Source: Halobacillus litoralis
Lineage (GTDB): Bacteria > Bacillota > Bacilli > Bacillales > Halobacillaceae
DNA: 64,000 nt
NCBI RefSeq assembly: GCF_009856445.1
Contig: NZ_WMFA01000008.1
Location: 57,158-121,157, forward strand
Reading direction: 5' to 3'
The notes beneath the pieces were generated by a model that ran no database searches, was not told the DNA's origin, and worked only from the letters and a program-made list of their open reading frames with translations. This document shows, piece by piece, positions 33,383 to 42,152 of this stretch (positions are counted from its first letter, which is position 1; every line of letters starts with the position of its first letter). The translations under genes and the position numbers were made by a program.

Positions 33383-34246
33383 ATGAGTCACACTCCATAT
33401 GGATATGGATACCCGCATACGGGGTTGTTTAGAAGTGCTGAGCAAAACACCGAAGATATTTTAGAAGGAATCAGAAGGAAAGATTCTGCTATTCAGATCT
33501 TTCGTCAATTGGCCGATGTAGCTCCTGATGAGTCCTATAAAAACGAAATTCGTCAAGCGTTAGAGAATGAGAAAAGGCACCTGGATCATTTTAAGAATTT
33601 ATACACATCCTTCACTGGCGAGCAACCGGAATATGAAAGGGAAGACGCGGATTTCCGCACCTTTGAAGAAGGTTTGAGAGTCGGCTATGACCATGGAGTG
33701 GAAGAATTTGAAAAGTACCAGCGAGCTTATCTGGAAAACCAGGGAAATCAGCTTGGTGATGTATTTTACAGAGCCTGTCATGATAAAGCTGTAACGACCA
33801 ATAAGCTCGTTGCTTTTTCACGAGGGGAAGGCCGTATGGTCATTCGAGATTATGGAGGGCAGCCATTCGTCCTCAATATCGAAGAAGCGACAACACAAAA
33901 CCGTACATTCCGAACGGCTCTTTGGACGGGAGATCATCTGCAGGTTACCTTGATGAGTATTGGTGTCGGGGAGGATATCGGGTTAGAACTCCATCCGGAT
34001 GTGGATCAGTTTCTGCGAATAGAACAAGGGCAGGGGCTCGTGCAGATGGGGGATAGCAAAGATCAGTTGAACTTCCAACAGGAAGTTTCTGATGATTTTG
34101 CGATCATGGTACCTGCAGGGAAATGGCATAACCTGACCAATACAGGACAGCAGCCGTTAAAACTTTATTCGATTTATGCCCCGCCGGAACATCCTTTTGG
34201 TACGGTTCACAAAACGAAAGCAGACGCTTTGGCTGCCGAGGAATAA
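33383..34246 (+). CDS. Ferritin-like / cupin two-domain fusion protein
   Basis: A 287-residue protein. Residues ~10-145 form a helical ferritin/rubrerythrin-like bundle with repeated acidic/His positions (RKDSAIQIFRQLADVAPDE, ENEKRHLDHFKNLY, FEEGLRVGYDHGVEEFEKY, RACHDKAVTTNKL). Residues ~150-287 form a cupin: LQVTLMSIGVGEDIGLELHPDVDQFLRIEQGQG supplies a GX5HX-type metal motif and DFAIMVPAGKWHNLTNTG the second. The cupin half alone resembles common YdbB-type cupins; the fusion suggests iron or peroxide chemistry. The ATG is chosen because GAGAGGGGGG lies 9 nt upstream. Confidence 0.8.
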   Translation: MSHTPYGYGYPHTGLFRSAEQNTEDILEGIRRKDSAIQIFRQLADVAPDESYKNEIRQALENEKRHLDHFKNLYTSFTGEQPEYEREDADFRTFEEGLRVGYDHGVEEFEKYQRAYLENQGNQLGDVFYRACHDKAVTTNKLVAFSRGEGRMVIRDYGGQPFVLNIEEATTQNRTFRTALWTGDHLQVTLMSIGVGEDIGLELHPDVDQFLRIEQGQGLVQMGDSKDQLNFQQEVSDDFAIMVPAGKWHNLTNTGQQPLKLYSIYAPPEHPFGTVHKTKADALAAEE

Positions 34247-34278
34247 TAAGCCACACTCATGCGCGTATAGGAGTAACA

Positions 34279-34306
34279 GGCCAAATCGAATAGATTTGGT
34301 CTTTTT
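34279..34306 (+). terminator. Rho-independent terminator
   Basis: CCAAATC pairs with GATTTGG around GAATA, ending in CTTTTT, 33 nt after the ferritin-cupin stop codon. Confidence 0.82.
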
Positions 34307-34478
34307 AATGTTTTCCCAGGTCAAAATTATTTCTGCCGTAACCCTCTATAAATATCCTTTGTATATTGATGCACGAAAAGGGTTTTTGGTATGTCACGTG
34401 GAATTAGGTGGAGAGTTTAACGAAGGTCTGTTCCGAAGTCCTGGAAGGCGTCATCATTAATCAAAGGGGTGTGAGCCA

Positions 34479-34856
34479 GTGATCTCAGCATGGATGGGAA
34501 GTATTGCTTTTTTCTCCGTGTCCATTTTGTACGTGCTACTTGCTTTAGGTCTGCCTTATGGAGAGTTTGCCATGGGTGGAAAATATAAAAGGTTACCAAA
34601 ACAGATGCGCATCGCCACCGCCCTATCCATTTTGATACAATGGACAGCCATTTTGTTCCTCTTACAGATGGGCAATATCATTTCCGTTGATTTCCTGGCC
34701 CCTATGGCAAAAGGCGTGTGCTACTTCTTCGCGGTTTATTTATTCTTCAATACGACCATGAATGCTTTTTCCAGAAGTAAGAAGGAAAAGATGATCATGA
34801 CACCCTTATCGTTCATCACGGCCATTTGTTTTCTGCTCACGGCTTTGAATGGTTGA
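34479..34856 (+). CDS. Four-helix membrane protein, unknown
   Basis: A 125-residue membrane protein with helices at about 4-27, 45-65, 70-92 and 103-122. IAFFSVSILYVLLALGLPYGEFAMGGKYKRLPKQMRIATALSILIQWTAILFLLQMG resembles small Bacillaceae membrane proteins without assigned function. GTG start with AAAGGGGTG upstream. Monocistronic; the ~200 bp behind it before the HEAT gene hold nothing recognisable. Confidence 0.75.
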   Translation: MISAWMGSIAFFSVSILYVLLALGLPYGEFAMGGKYKRLPKQMRIATALSILIQWTAILFLLQMGNIISVDFLAPMAKGVCYFFAVYLFFNTTMNAFSRSKKEKMIMTPLSFITAICFLLTALNG

Positions 34857-35063
34857 TGAGGCTGTTTGTTATTCATGGAAAATGAGAGGGATGATAGCTT
34901 ACAAGCTTTGCTTTTCAAAGGGGGATTCATAGGTGAATTCTCCAGGGATATAGATAGAAAAAAAGCAATGGTCCTGTCATACTAGGGGGAGCGGGCGATC
35001 TTATACGGAAGATGATTGCTTGCGTGTTCATTATAATCGCCTATGAACTCTTAGGGAGGGGTT

Positions 35064-36116
35064 GTGTTGGTCTCCATTGTCATATGGACTGTAATTCTAC
35101 TATTCATCATTCAACTGTGTCTGTTGGGAGGCCTGGTCCTTTCCAAGATCCATAGTTTGAAGGATGAACGATTGATTTCAACGTACATAGAAACCTGTGA
35201 AAAGCCATTCTTTCAATATTTGGAGAGGGAAACAGAGGAGTGTCCTGAGCTTCCAAGCGACATCCGCTACCGCGTTCGACTCGTCGAGCGGCTGTTGAAT
35301 CGCTTTGTGGATCAGGCGAAGGGGCGGACCGATTATACGAGAGTGCGCGAAACGGCGCTGACGTATCTTTCGCATGCTTATCGTCTTTATTTGAAAAAAG
35401 GAAGCTGGTCCCAACGGGTGAACACCCTTCATTATATAGAAGATTTCGGCATGATAGATATGAAAATCGAAGTTTGGGACTATTTTAAACGTCTCACGGT
35501 AGTGGACGAAGAATACAGGCAGGCGGTGAGGGTACTTGCTTCCTTCCAGGACGAGCGAATCATTCGATGGCTGCTGGAAAAGGAAACGATTCCTCAACGT
35601 CTCGTCAAGCAAGTCCTGCGTCGTTTCGAAGAGGACCTTTTTCAACAGATGGTGAAGGTGGTAGAGGATGAACCAGGAAGAGTGCCTGACCCTGTTCATC
35701 TGGCGATCGTTTCATTCTGTGGAGAAAAGCAATCTTTGGATTATCTTCCATTCGTTGAAGGGATGCTTCTATCCCCTTCAAAAGAAATACGTCTCAAAGC
35801 TCTCCGGAGTCTAATGGAAATGAAGGCCTGCACCGATCACCATCAGCTGGAGAAATTCTACGAGTCAGACGTTTGGGAGGAGCGGATGTATGCAGCTAAA
35901 ATAGCGGGGAGTCTGAAATTGGCATCTGCTCAGGATGCCTTGCTCAAACTTGCGGGAGACCCTCACTGGTGGGTAAGGTATTCGGCGTGTGAAGCGATGA
36001 AAAACCTCCCCGATGGAACCCGTCTGCTGGATTATACACACAAGCATCATGAGGATAAATTCGCCCGGTCCATGGCTAGGCAGCATTTGACAGTGAAAGT
36101 AGGGGATACGATATGA
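35064..36116 (+). CDS. Membrane-anchored HEAT-repeat protein
   Basis: A 350-residue protein with one N-terminal membrane helix (VIWTVILLFIIQLCLLGGLVL) and a cytoplasmic alpha-solenoid. HEAT/armadillo-like repeats are recognisable in EEYRQAVRVLASFQDERIIRWLLE, KEIRLKALRSLMEMKACTDHHQLEKFY, WEERMYAAKIAGSLKLASAQDALLKLAGDPHWWVRYSACEAM. The start is GTG (or TTG one codon on) after AGGGAGGGG. It overlaps a family 2 glycosyltransferase gene by 4 bp, so it is probably a scaffold or regulator of that polymerase. Confidence 0.82.
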   Translation: MLVSIVIWTVILLFIIQLCLLGGLVLSKIHSLKDERLISTYIETCEKPFFQYLERETEECPELPSDIRYRVRLVERLLNRFVDQAKGRTDYTRVRETALTYLSHAYRLYLKKGSWSQRVNTLHYIEDFGMIDMKIEVWDYFKRLTVVDEEYRQAVRVLASFQDERIIRWLLEKETIPQRLVKQVLRRFEEDLFQQMVKVVEDEPGRVPDPVHLAIVSFCGEKQSLDYLPFVEGMLLSPSKEIRLKALRSLMEMKACTDHHQLEKFYESDVWEERMYAAKIAGSLKLASAQDALLKLAGDPHWWVRYSACEAMKNLPDGTRLLDYTHKHHEDKFARSMARQHLTVKVGDTI

Positions 36117-37534
36117 ATGTTGATCTGTTCTATACCACAATGGAAATGATGGGGTATCTTGTCATTGTTTATATGATCGTCGTAGCTGTCGTCTATCTCG
36201 CTTTATTTTTGATCGCAAGTCCTAATATCAGGAAAGAACGGGGGCTTCATAGAGAGGAACTCATTGAGGATACCGCCATCAATACAGATACATTTCCGGT
36301 CTCCGTCCTGGTGCCTGCTTATAATGAAGAGGTCGGTGTCGTCAGTACAGCCCGGTCGATGTTGGCCCTGAATTACCCTCAGTCCGAGGTGATCGTGATT
36401 GATGATGGTTCGAAGGATGAAACGGCCGAGCGTATGATTGATACGTTTGCCATGGAACGAATGGAACTCGCCGTCCGGCGTCATTTCAAAACCGAGGAAA
36501 TCCTGGAAGGCTATCAATCGACGACCCATCCGAATCTCTACCTGTTGAGAAAAGAGAATGGGGGAAAAGCGGATGCCCTCAATGCAGGGATCAATTTTTC
36601 CAAATATCCTTATTTTGCAGCAATCGATGGGGATTCGATTCTCGACCGTGATGCGTTGTTGAAGACGATGAAACCGATCATCGATTCAAATGGCACCGTT
36701 GCAGCGACCGGCGGTACAGTGAGAATCGCCAATGGTTCCAAAATCATCAAAGGCGTTGTCCAACGGATCGGTTTACCGAAACAGCCGATGCTCCTGATGC
36801 AGATCGTGGAATATTTCCGCGCCTTTCTAATCGGGAGACTGGGACTTTCCAAACTGAACATCCTGTTGATTATCTCGGGGGCATTTGGTGTTTTTGAAAA
36901 AAATCGAGTCATCAAAGCGGGAGGGTATGATTCCAATACCGTCGGCGAGGATATGGAACTCATTGTCCGCATCCATCGGTCGTTGAAAGATGAAAAGTCA
37001 CGGCAGAGGATCGAGTATATCCAGGATCCCGTCTGCTGGACAGAAGCGCCCTCTACATTTTATTCCTTGAGAGCACAGAGGAAGAGATGGCAGAAAGGGC
37101 TTGCGGAAACCCTTTGGAAACATAGAGAAATGATTTTCAATCCAAAATACAAAGGGATCGGCATGTTTTCTCTCCCTTATTATCTTTTCGTCGAACTATT
37201 GAGTGCGATTTTTGAAATGATCGGATACTTCATCATCATTTCCGGGATTTTCTTTTCATTTGTATCGATCGAAATAACCATCGTCGTCAGTTTGTTGACC
37301 GTCTTCTATGGTTCCATGATCTCCTCTCTCGCCGTTTTACTGGAAGAATGGACTTATCATAAAAACCCTGACCCGAAAAGTGTACTACTGTTATATGGGT
37401 GGGCTCTCTCCGAAAGCTTTTGGTATCGGCCTCTCCTGGTATGGTGGAGGTGCGAAGGTTTATTCCTATTTCTATCAAAGAGGAAAAGTTCCTGGGGAAA
37501 TATGAACCGGAAGGGTTTATCACAGGACTATTAG
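36113..37534 (+). CDS. Processive family 2 glycosyltransferase (membrane)
   Basis: A 473-residue GT2 enzyme of the hyaluronan/cellulose/PNAG synthase type. A membrane helix (MGYLVIVYMIVVAVVYLALFLIA) precedes the catalytic domain, which has VLVPAYNEEVGV, VIVIDDGSKDET (UDP-binding Asp), FAAIDGDSIL (DxD), TVGEDMELIVR (catalytic ED) and AQRKRWQKGL (Q/RxxRW). Three to four C-terminal helices follow. Likely exports or extends a surface polysaccharide from the membrane. The pairing with a HEAT-repeat partner replaces the usual IcaB/IcaD-type neighbours. Confidence 0.9.
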   Translation: MNVDLFYTTMEMMGYLVIVYMIVVAVVYLALFLIASPNIRKERGLHREELIEDTAINTDTFPVSVLVPAYNEEVGVVSTARSMLALNYPQSEVIVIDDGSKDETAERMIDTFAMERMELAVRRHFKTEEILEGYQSTTHPNLYLLRKENGGKADALNAGINFSKYPYFAAIDGDSILDRDALLKTMKPIIDSNGTVAATGGTVRIANGSKIIKGVVQRIGLPKQPMLLMQIVEYFRAFLIGRLGLSKLNILLIISGAFGVFEKNRVIKAGGYDSNTVGEDMELIVRIHRSLKDEKSRQRIEYIQDPVCWTEAPSTFYSLRAQRKRWQKGLAETLWKHREMIFNPKYKGIGMFSLPYYLFVELLSAIFEMIGYFIIISGIFFSFVSIEITIVVSLLTVFYGSMISSLAVLLEEWTYHKNPDPKSVLLLYGWALSESFWYRPLLVWWRCEGLFLFLSKRKSSWGNMNRKGLSQDY

Positions 37535-37631
37535 GTAGCCTCCTTGGCTTTGAATCTTAAAATCCATCGTTTTTGAACAGGAAAAGACTTCAGACATGGA
37601 GAATCTATGGACTAGTAAAGGAGGTCATGTC

Positions 37632-38102
37632 GTGGAAGTCACGATTCTTGATTTACCCGCATTTAAGGTGCGAGGACGTAAATGGGAAGGAAGGTATGAA
37701 GAAGTTCCTGTATTAAAAGAAGTGATTAAAAAGGTAGAGAACGAAAAAGAAGAAATAAATCCTGTAGACCCTGATTTCCAGTGGGGGTTATCGGTTCATA
37801 CAGTTGAAAATGGCTTTGTCCATTTCAGCGGTTTCGAGGTGGACCCTGGAAGCAGTCAGGAAGCGTATGAAGAAATGAGTGTACCTCCACATACGTATTT
37901 GAACGTCCATCATCCGAAAGGCAGAGACATCGGTGAAACCTATGCTGCCATTTACCAATGGTTTCGGGAAGGGAATGGGGAGCCCTACCTTGAACCTGAT
38001 ACGGAATATTTTGATGGACTGCCGTTGAAATTCGAAAAGTATCCGGTTGACCGGGATTTTGATGACCCCCATTTTGATATTTATATTCCAATCAAAGCAT
38101 AG
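37632..38102 (+). CDS. GyrI-like effector-binding domain protein
   Basis: A 156-residue stand-alone GyrI-like domain: VTILDLPAFKVRGRKWEGRYEEVPVL, FQWGLSVHT, SVPPHTYLNVHHPKGRDIGETYAAIYQWF and the acidic tail (EPDTEYFDGLPLKFEKYPVDRDFDDPHFDIYIPI) with the conserved ligand-pocket acid and YIPI ending. GTG start is chosen because AAAGGAGG lies 7 nt upstream. Third such domain in the window, none next to an obvious efflux pump. Confidence 0.83.
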   Translation: MEVTILDLPAFKVRGRKWEGRYEEVPVLKEVIKKVENEKEEINPVDPDFQWGLSVHTVENGFVHFSGFEVDPGSSQEAYEEMSVPPHTYLNVHHPKGRDIGETYAAIYQWFREGNGEPYLEPDTEYFDGLPLKFEKYPVDRDFDDPHFDIYIPIKA

Positions 38103-38110
38103 AATAGAAA

Positions 38111-38137
38111 AAGAGCCCGCGCAGGGCTCTTTTTTTA
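38111..38137. terminator. Bidirectional terminator before guaC
   Basis: AAGAGCCC / GGGCTCTT with loop GCGCA, T-run on both strands (TTTTTTT right, TTTTTC left). Serves the GyrI-like gene and the convergent guaC. Confidence 0.92.
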
Positions 38138-39118
38138 ATAGACTTTATCTCCATTGAAAATGGAATTTTTGACGATGACATAATCGACGTGGCGGATGCT
38201 GTCAAGATCCGTGCCGCCGGCGTAACTGATGGCCGATTGCAGGTCCTGTTCCATTTCCGTCAACGTATCCTGAAGGGCGCCTTTATGTTCCACGAACATT
38301 TTCTTGCCTTCTACGTTTTTCTTTTCCCCTTTTTGGTACTCAGAAGCGGAACCGAAGTATTCTTTGTAAAGCTTACCGTCTCGTTCTACTGTGTCACCAG
38401 GGGACTCTTCGTGGCCTGCGAATAGAGAGCCGATCATGACCATCGTGGCTCCAAAACGGATCGATTTGGCGATGTCCCCGTGTGTACGGATGCCGCCATC
38501 AGCGATGACAGGCTTGCTTGCTGCTTTCGCGCACCACCTTAGGGCTGCCAACTGCCAGCCTCCTGTGCCGAAGCCGGTTTTAATCTTCGTGATACAAACT
38601 TTCCCTGGACCGATCCCGACTTTGGTGGCATCCGCACCAGCGTTTTCGAGTTCCCGGACGGCTTCCGGCGTTCCGACGTTACCGGCAATCACAAATGTTT
38701 CCGGCAGGTGCTGTTTAATGTGCTGAATCATATCAATGACCGCCGTGGAATGTCCGTGGGCGATATCAATCGTGATGTATTCCGGCACCAGTTCTTTCGT
38801 AGCCAACATCTGGACAAATTCGTATTCTTCAGGTTTCACACCGACACTGATGGAAGCGATCAATCCTTCGCTTTGCATTTTTTCTACAAAAGACAAACGA
38901 GTTTCAGGCTCAAAACGGTGCATCACATAGAAGTAACCTTCCTGTGCTAACTGAGCAGCAATGGTTTCATCAATGATCGTCTGCATGTTCGCGGGTACGA
39001 CAGGCAGTTTGAATGTATGGTTGCCGAGTTTAACCGATGGGTCACAGGCCGAACGGCTGTTTACGACACATTTCGCGGGAATTAGTTGGATATCTTCGTA
39101 ATCAAATACATTTTCCAT
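38135..39118 (-). CDS. guaC: GMP reductase
   Basis: A 327-residue TIM-barrel enzyme that converts GMP to IMP and ammonia with NADPH for purine interconversion. The catalytic loop [17 protein letters not shown] has the active Cys, [22 protein letters not shown] and [39 protein letters not shown] are the phosphate site, and the flap carries [29 protein letters not shown] lies 7 nt before the chosen ATG. Two PurBoxes and a good promoter upstream indicate repression by PurR, as known for the B. subtilis orthologue yumD. Confidence 0.96.
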   Translation of the reverse strand: MENVFDYEDIQLIPAKCVVNSRSACDPSVKLGNHTFKLPVVPANMQTIIDETIAAQLAQEGYFYVMHRFEPETRLSFVEKMQSEGLIASISVGVKPEEYEFVQMLATKELVPEYITIDIAHGHSTAVIDMIQHIKQHLPETFVIAGNVGTPEAVRELENAGADATKVGIGPGKVCITKIKTGFGTGGWQLAALRWCAKAASKPVIADGGIRTHGDIAKSIRFGATMVMIGSLFAGHEESPGDTVERDGKLYKEYFGSASEYQKGEKKNVEGKKMFVEHKGALQDTLTEMEQDLQSAISYAGGTDLDSIRHVDYVIVKNSIFNGDKVY

Positions 39119-39131
39119 GGATTTCACTCCT

Positions 39132-39176
39132 AAAACCGAATATTTAAAAGGTTAATTAAAATTATTGTTCGTACAT
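39132..39176 (-). promoter_or_regulatory. Paired PurBoxes (PurR operator) for guaC
   Basis: AAAACCGAATATT (39132-39144, plus strand) matches the PurBox consensus AWWWCCGAACWWT at 12 of 13 positions. ATGTACGAACAAT on the opposite strand (39164-39176) matches at 11. Opposed orientation and about 17-19 bp between boxes equal the arrangement at the B. subtilis pur operon. They overlap the predicted start of transcription and leader. Confidence 0.78.
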
Positions 39177-39180
39177 TAGT

Positions 39181-39209
39181 AATTTACCTTATCTTTGTTC
39201 TGTTGTCAA
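39181..39209 (-). promoter_or_regulatory. Sigma-A promoter of guaC
   Basis: On the minus strand a perfect -35 TTGACA (39204-39209), 17-bp spacer and -10 TAAATT (39181-39186), directly upstream of the PurBoxes. Confidence 0.75.
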
Positions 39210-39247
39210 AGGTTCATGGTAAAATGATGAAAAAAGGGGGAGAAAGT

Positions 39248-39781
39248 ATGTTTGTACATAAGATCGATCATGAGCTGTCACTCAAACTTGCAGGCCCGGA
39301 AGATGCGGATGCGCTCTTTCATCTGACGGATGGATCCCGTGAGCATTTGCGTGAATGGCTACCATGGCTGGATTCAACGAAAACTGTGGAAGACACGAAA
39401 TCATTCATTCAATCAGGAAGGCAAGGCTTTTCAGAAAACAAAAGCATGACAACTATGGTACTCTATAATGGTGCCATTGCGGGTACGGCAGGTTTCAATG
39501 AAATCGACCACACAAACAGAATCGTGAAAATCGGTTATTGGCTCGGTCGGGAATTCCAAGGGAAAGGAATCATGACACGTGTGGCCCAGGCGTTGACGGA
39601 CTATGCACTCTTGGAACTGAACATGAACCGAGTGGAAATCCGTGTAGCGGAAGGCAATGAAAAAAGCGCGGCGATTCCGAAGCGCCTTGGATTCAAGAAG
39701 GAAGGGACCATCAGGGGTGCGGAATGGCTGTACGACCATTATGTCAATCACACCATCTATGGAATCCTGGCGGAAGAATAG
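39248..39781 (+). CDS. GNAT acetyltransferase, RimJ/RimL (YdaF-like)
   Basis: A 177-residue N-acetyltransferase: SREHLREWLPWLDSTKTVEDTKSFI, IGYWLGREFQGKGIMTRVAQALTDYA (acetyl-CoA loop), NRVEIRVAEGNEKSAAIPKRLGFKKEGTIRGAEWLYDHYVNHTIYGIL, all standard for ribosomal-protein-serine acetyltransferase YdaF and relatives. ATG with AAGGGGGAG upstream. The 60.8-kb GNAT gene is a diverged relative. Confidence 0.9.
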   Translation: MFVHKIDHELSLKLAGPEDADALFHLTDGSREHLREWLPWLDSTKTVEDTKSFIQSGRQGFSENKSMTTMVLYNGAIAGTAGFNEIDHTNRIVKIGYWLGREFQGKGIMTRVAQALTDYALLELNMNRVEIRVAEGNEKSAAIPKRLGFKKEGTIRGAEWLYDHYVNHTIYGILAEE

Positions 39782-39829
39782 AAGAAGTAAATGGTTGGAT
39801 TATAAATAAAGAGAAGTAGAGGGATAAAG

Positions 39830-41263
39830 ATGGAAACGCAATACAATAGAAAAATCATACTCGTGACATTCATGATTGGAGCATTTTTTGCCGTTCTGAA
39901 TGAGACGCTGCTCAATATTGCACTTACGGAGCTGATGGAGGTGTTCGGCCTCGATGCGCCTACGGTCCAATGGATGGCCACCGGGTTCATGCTCGTCATG
40001 GGTGTGTTGATGCCGGTCTCTGCGTTGCTGATTCAATGGTTCACAACAAGACAGATGTTCATCGGTGTGATGACTGTGTTCTTAGCAGGAACAATCATTG
40101 CAGCGTCGGCCTTTAATTTTCCGATGCTATTGACAGGACGGATGATTCAGGCGGTCGGGACGGGGCTATTGATCCCTGTCATTATGAATGCCTTATTACT
40201 GCTTTATGAACCGGAAGTCCGTGGCCGGATCATGGGGACGTTCGGTCTTGTCATCATGTTTGCCCCAGCCATCGGGCCTACGCTCTCAGGCGTTATTGTA
40301 GACTTCCTGGGCTGGAGATGGTTGTTTATCACCGTCATTCCGTTTGCCTTATTTTCGATATTATTTGCCGTGAAGTATTTGGAGAATGTTGGGGAAGTGA
40401 CGCGTCCGAAGGCGGATCTATTCTCGATTGTCCTGTCATCCATCGGGATCGGGGGCATCGTCTATGGGTTCAGCAGCGCAGGGGAAAGTGGAGAAGGATT
40501 CTCTTCTCTCAACATCCTCATCATTTTAGGCGTGGCTTTTCTCAGTTTGACTCTTTTTGTCCTCCGGCAATTGAAATTGGAAGAACCTTTGTTGGATGTT
40601 CGTGTCTTTACGTATAAAAGTTATGCAAGAGGGATTACGATCTTCGTGATCGTCATCATGGCGATGTTCGCTTCAGAAATCGTCATGCCGATGTATCTGC
40701 AGGGACCTTTAGGGTTTTCAGCGAAGACAGCTGGGTTGCTGCTGCTTCCCGGTGCATTATTGAACGGTTTGATGTCTCCGGTGATGGGGACGCTCTTTGA
40801 TAAATTCGGTCCAAGGAAATTAATCATCCCGGGTACACTAGTGCTGGTAGGAGTCATGATCTTCTTCAGCAACATCGGGCCGTCCATTCCTGTATGGTCC
40901 TTTATTCTGGCGTATGTGTTATTGATGCTGGCCGTTTCAGCGGTGCTCATGCCTTCTCAGACGAATGCGTTGAATGAACTGCCGAAGCATTTATACCCGC
41001 ACGGAACGGCGATCGCAAATACATTGCAGCCGATTGGTGGAGCCCTTGGTGTTTCCATTTTCGTAAGCATCATGACTCAGGGAGAGAGAAGCTATTTGAA
41101 TGATGTATCAGGAGAAGTAACAGGCGAAGTCATGGGACAGGCGATGACAGCAGGGGTCCATCAGGCGTATTGGTTCGCTTTAGGCCTTGCCGCCCTCACC
41201 TTTGTGGTGGCTTTGTTCATCAGAAAAGCGGTTGCGCCGGATTATTCAGCAGAACAGCAATAA
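39830..41263 (+). CDS. DHA2 family MFS efflux transporter
   Basis: A 477-residue, about 14-helix major facilitator of the EmrB/QacA branch. Motif C-like GFMLVMGVLMPVSALLIQWFTTRQMF, motif A/B region GRMIQAVGTGLLIPV with the conserved Arg, and FAPAIGPTLSGVIVDFLGWRWLFI are present. It probably exports drugs or other lipophilic cations by proton antiport, comparable to LmrB/YhcA/MdtP of Bacillus. AGAGGGATAAAG precedes the ATG. It shares a terminator with a convergent FusB-like gene. Confidence 0.92.
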   Translation: METQYNRKIILVTFMIGAFFAVLNETLLNIALTELMEVFGLDAPTVQWMATGFMLVMGVLMPVSALLIQWFTTRQMFIGVMTVFLAGTIIAASAFNFPMLLTGRMIQAVGTGLLIPVIMNALLLLYEPEVRGRIMGTFGLVIMFAPAIGPTLSGVIVDFLGWRWLFITVIPFALFSILFAVKYLENVGEVTRPKADLFSIVLSSIGIGGIVYGFSSAGESGEGFSSLNILIILGVAFLSLTLFVLRQLKLEEPLLDVRVFTYKSYARGITIFVIVIMAMFASEIVMPMYLQGPLGFSAKTAGLLLLPGALLNGLMSPVMGTLFDKFGPRKLIIPGTLVLVGVMIFFSNIGPSIPVWSFILAYVLLMLAVSAVLMPSQTNALNELPKHLYPHGTAIANTLQPIGGALGVSIFVSIMTQGERSYLNDVSGEVTGEVMGQAMTAGVHQAYWFALGLAALTFVVALFIRKAVAPDYSAEQQ

Positions 41264-41265
41264 AA

Positions 41266-41309
41266 AAGAAGCAGGACCATTCCAAGAAGGAATGGTCCTG
41301 CTTCTTTTT
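41266..41309. terminator. Strong bidirectional terminator
   Basis: A perfect 18-bp stem AAGAAGCAGGACCATTCC / GGAATGGTCCTGCTTCTT, loop AAGAA, T-rich on both outward sides. Confidence 0.95.
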
Positions 41310-41946
41310 ATGCCTGCATCCTTTTGATGAAGGATTCAAGTGGTTGACGTGACTGGATGTTCTGATTGCATTTCTGGCTGTTATGGCAGATATAGTTCCC
41401 GCGGCTGATCGTTTCCTCCTTATTTTCCCCTTTGAAGGTAGCTGTGAACATGCCCACTTTTTCATGCTCATGGCAAAGCGAACAAATGCTTTTCTGTCTT
41501 AATGGTTTGTAATGACCGTACAACCCTGTAAGTTCACCGTCCACTGTAGTAATGATGTATTTTCTGTTTGCTGATACATCGTTCCATCCAATATAAGAAA
41601 GCTCGGTCCATTCTTCATTCGGAATTGCCGGCACCCTCAGCTTTTTCACTTTCGGGAACAATTTTTGAATATCAGCTTCTGACAGTTTTGGAAAAGGTAC
41701 CACGTACTGCTTCAGGCGGGAAAAGTAAAGGATCGCATCGGTTTCGTCTTTGACGTCACTGGCTTGTGCAATCATTTGTTCCTGTTCTGATGAAAGCTCT
41801 GTAAACAAATCCAGCACCTTTTCCTGCGTGATCGATTGTAAGGCCTGAGTGACTGAGGCATCGTTCGTTGTCATATGACTGTTCAACAGGTTATGAGCCT
41901 GATTTTTTATAAAATGATACTGATCGGAGCGGATAAATCGTTCCAT
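41308..41946 (-). CDS. FusB/FusC family EF-G-binding protein
   Basis: A 212-residue protein, the length of staphylococcal FusB. The N-terminal helical domain (IRSDQYHFIKNQAHNLLNSHMTTND) is followed by a C-terminal treble-clef zinc finger with SICSLCHEHEK and YICHNSQKCNQN cysteines, and the EF-G contact region FMTATFKG-like (MFTATFKGENKEET). These proteins release EF-G from fusidic-acid-stalled ribosomes; chromosomal Bacillaceae versions may act without drug. Weak ribosome binding site (GGGGGT) 6 nt upstream; an earlier in-frame start adds 20 unlikely residues. Confidence 0.9.
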   Translation of the reverse strand: MERFIRSDQYHFIKNQAHNLLNSHMTTNDASVTQALQSITQEKVLDLFTELSSEQEQMIAQASDVKDETDAILYFSRLKQYVVPFPKLSEADIQKLFPKVKKLRVPAIPNEEWTELSYIGWNDVSANRKYIITTVDGELTGLYGHYKPLRQKSICSLCHEHEKVGMFTATFKGENKEETISRGNYICHNSQKCNQNIQSRQPLESFIKRMQA

Positions 41947-42152
41947 AAAGAAACCCCCGTTCATTGATTTTCTTCTTATTATTTCAGAGCGCGTCTTTTC
42001 TATCAAACGTTAAGCCTCCCAGGTTCATAAGGGAGCAGTAAACCTGACACCTGGATTCTTTGATTAGATACCAGTACCAAAAGCTGAAATGATGAAACAT
42101 TTACCCGTGGGGAATCGTAGAAGTACCTGTAAGACATGGGAGGGGAAGGAAG

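Noticed and set aside
34176..34460. 94-codon ORF after the ferritin-cupin gene
   Set aside because: Starts inside the upstream gene in another frame, crosses a clear terminator and lacks a ribosome binding site.
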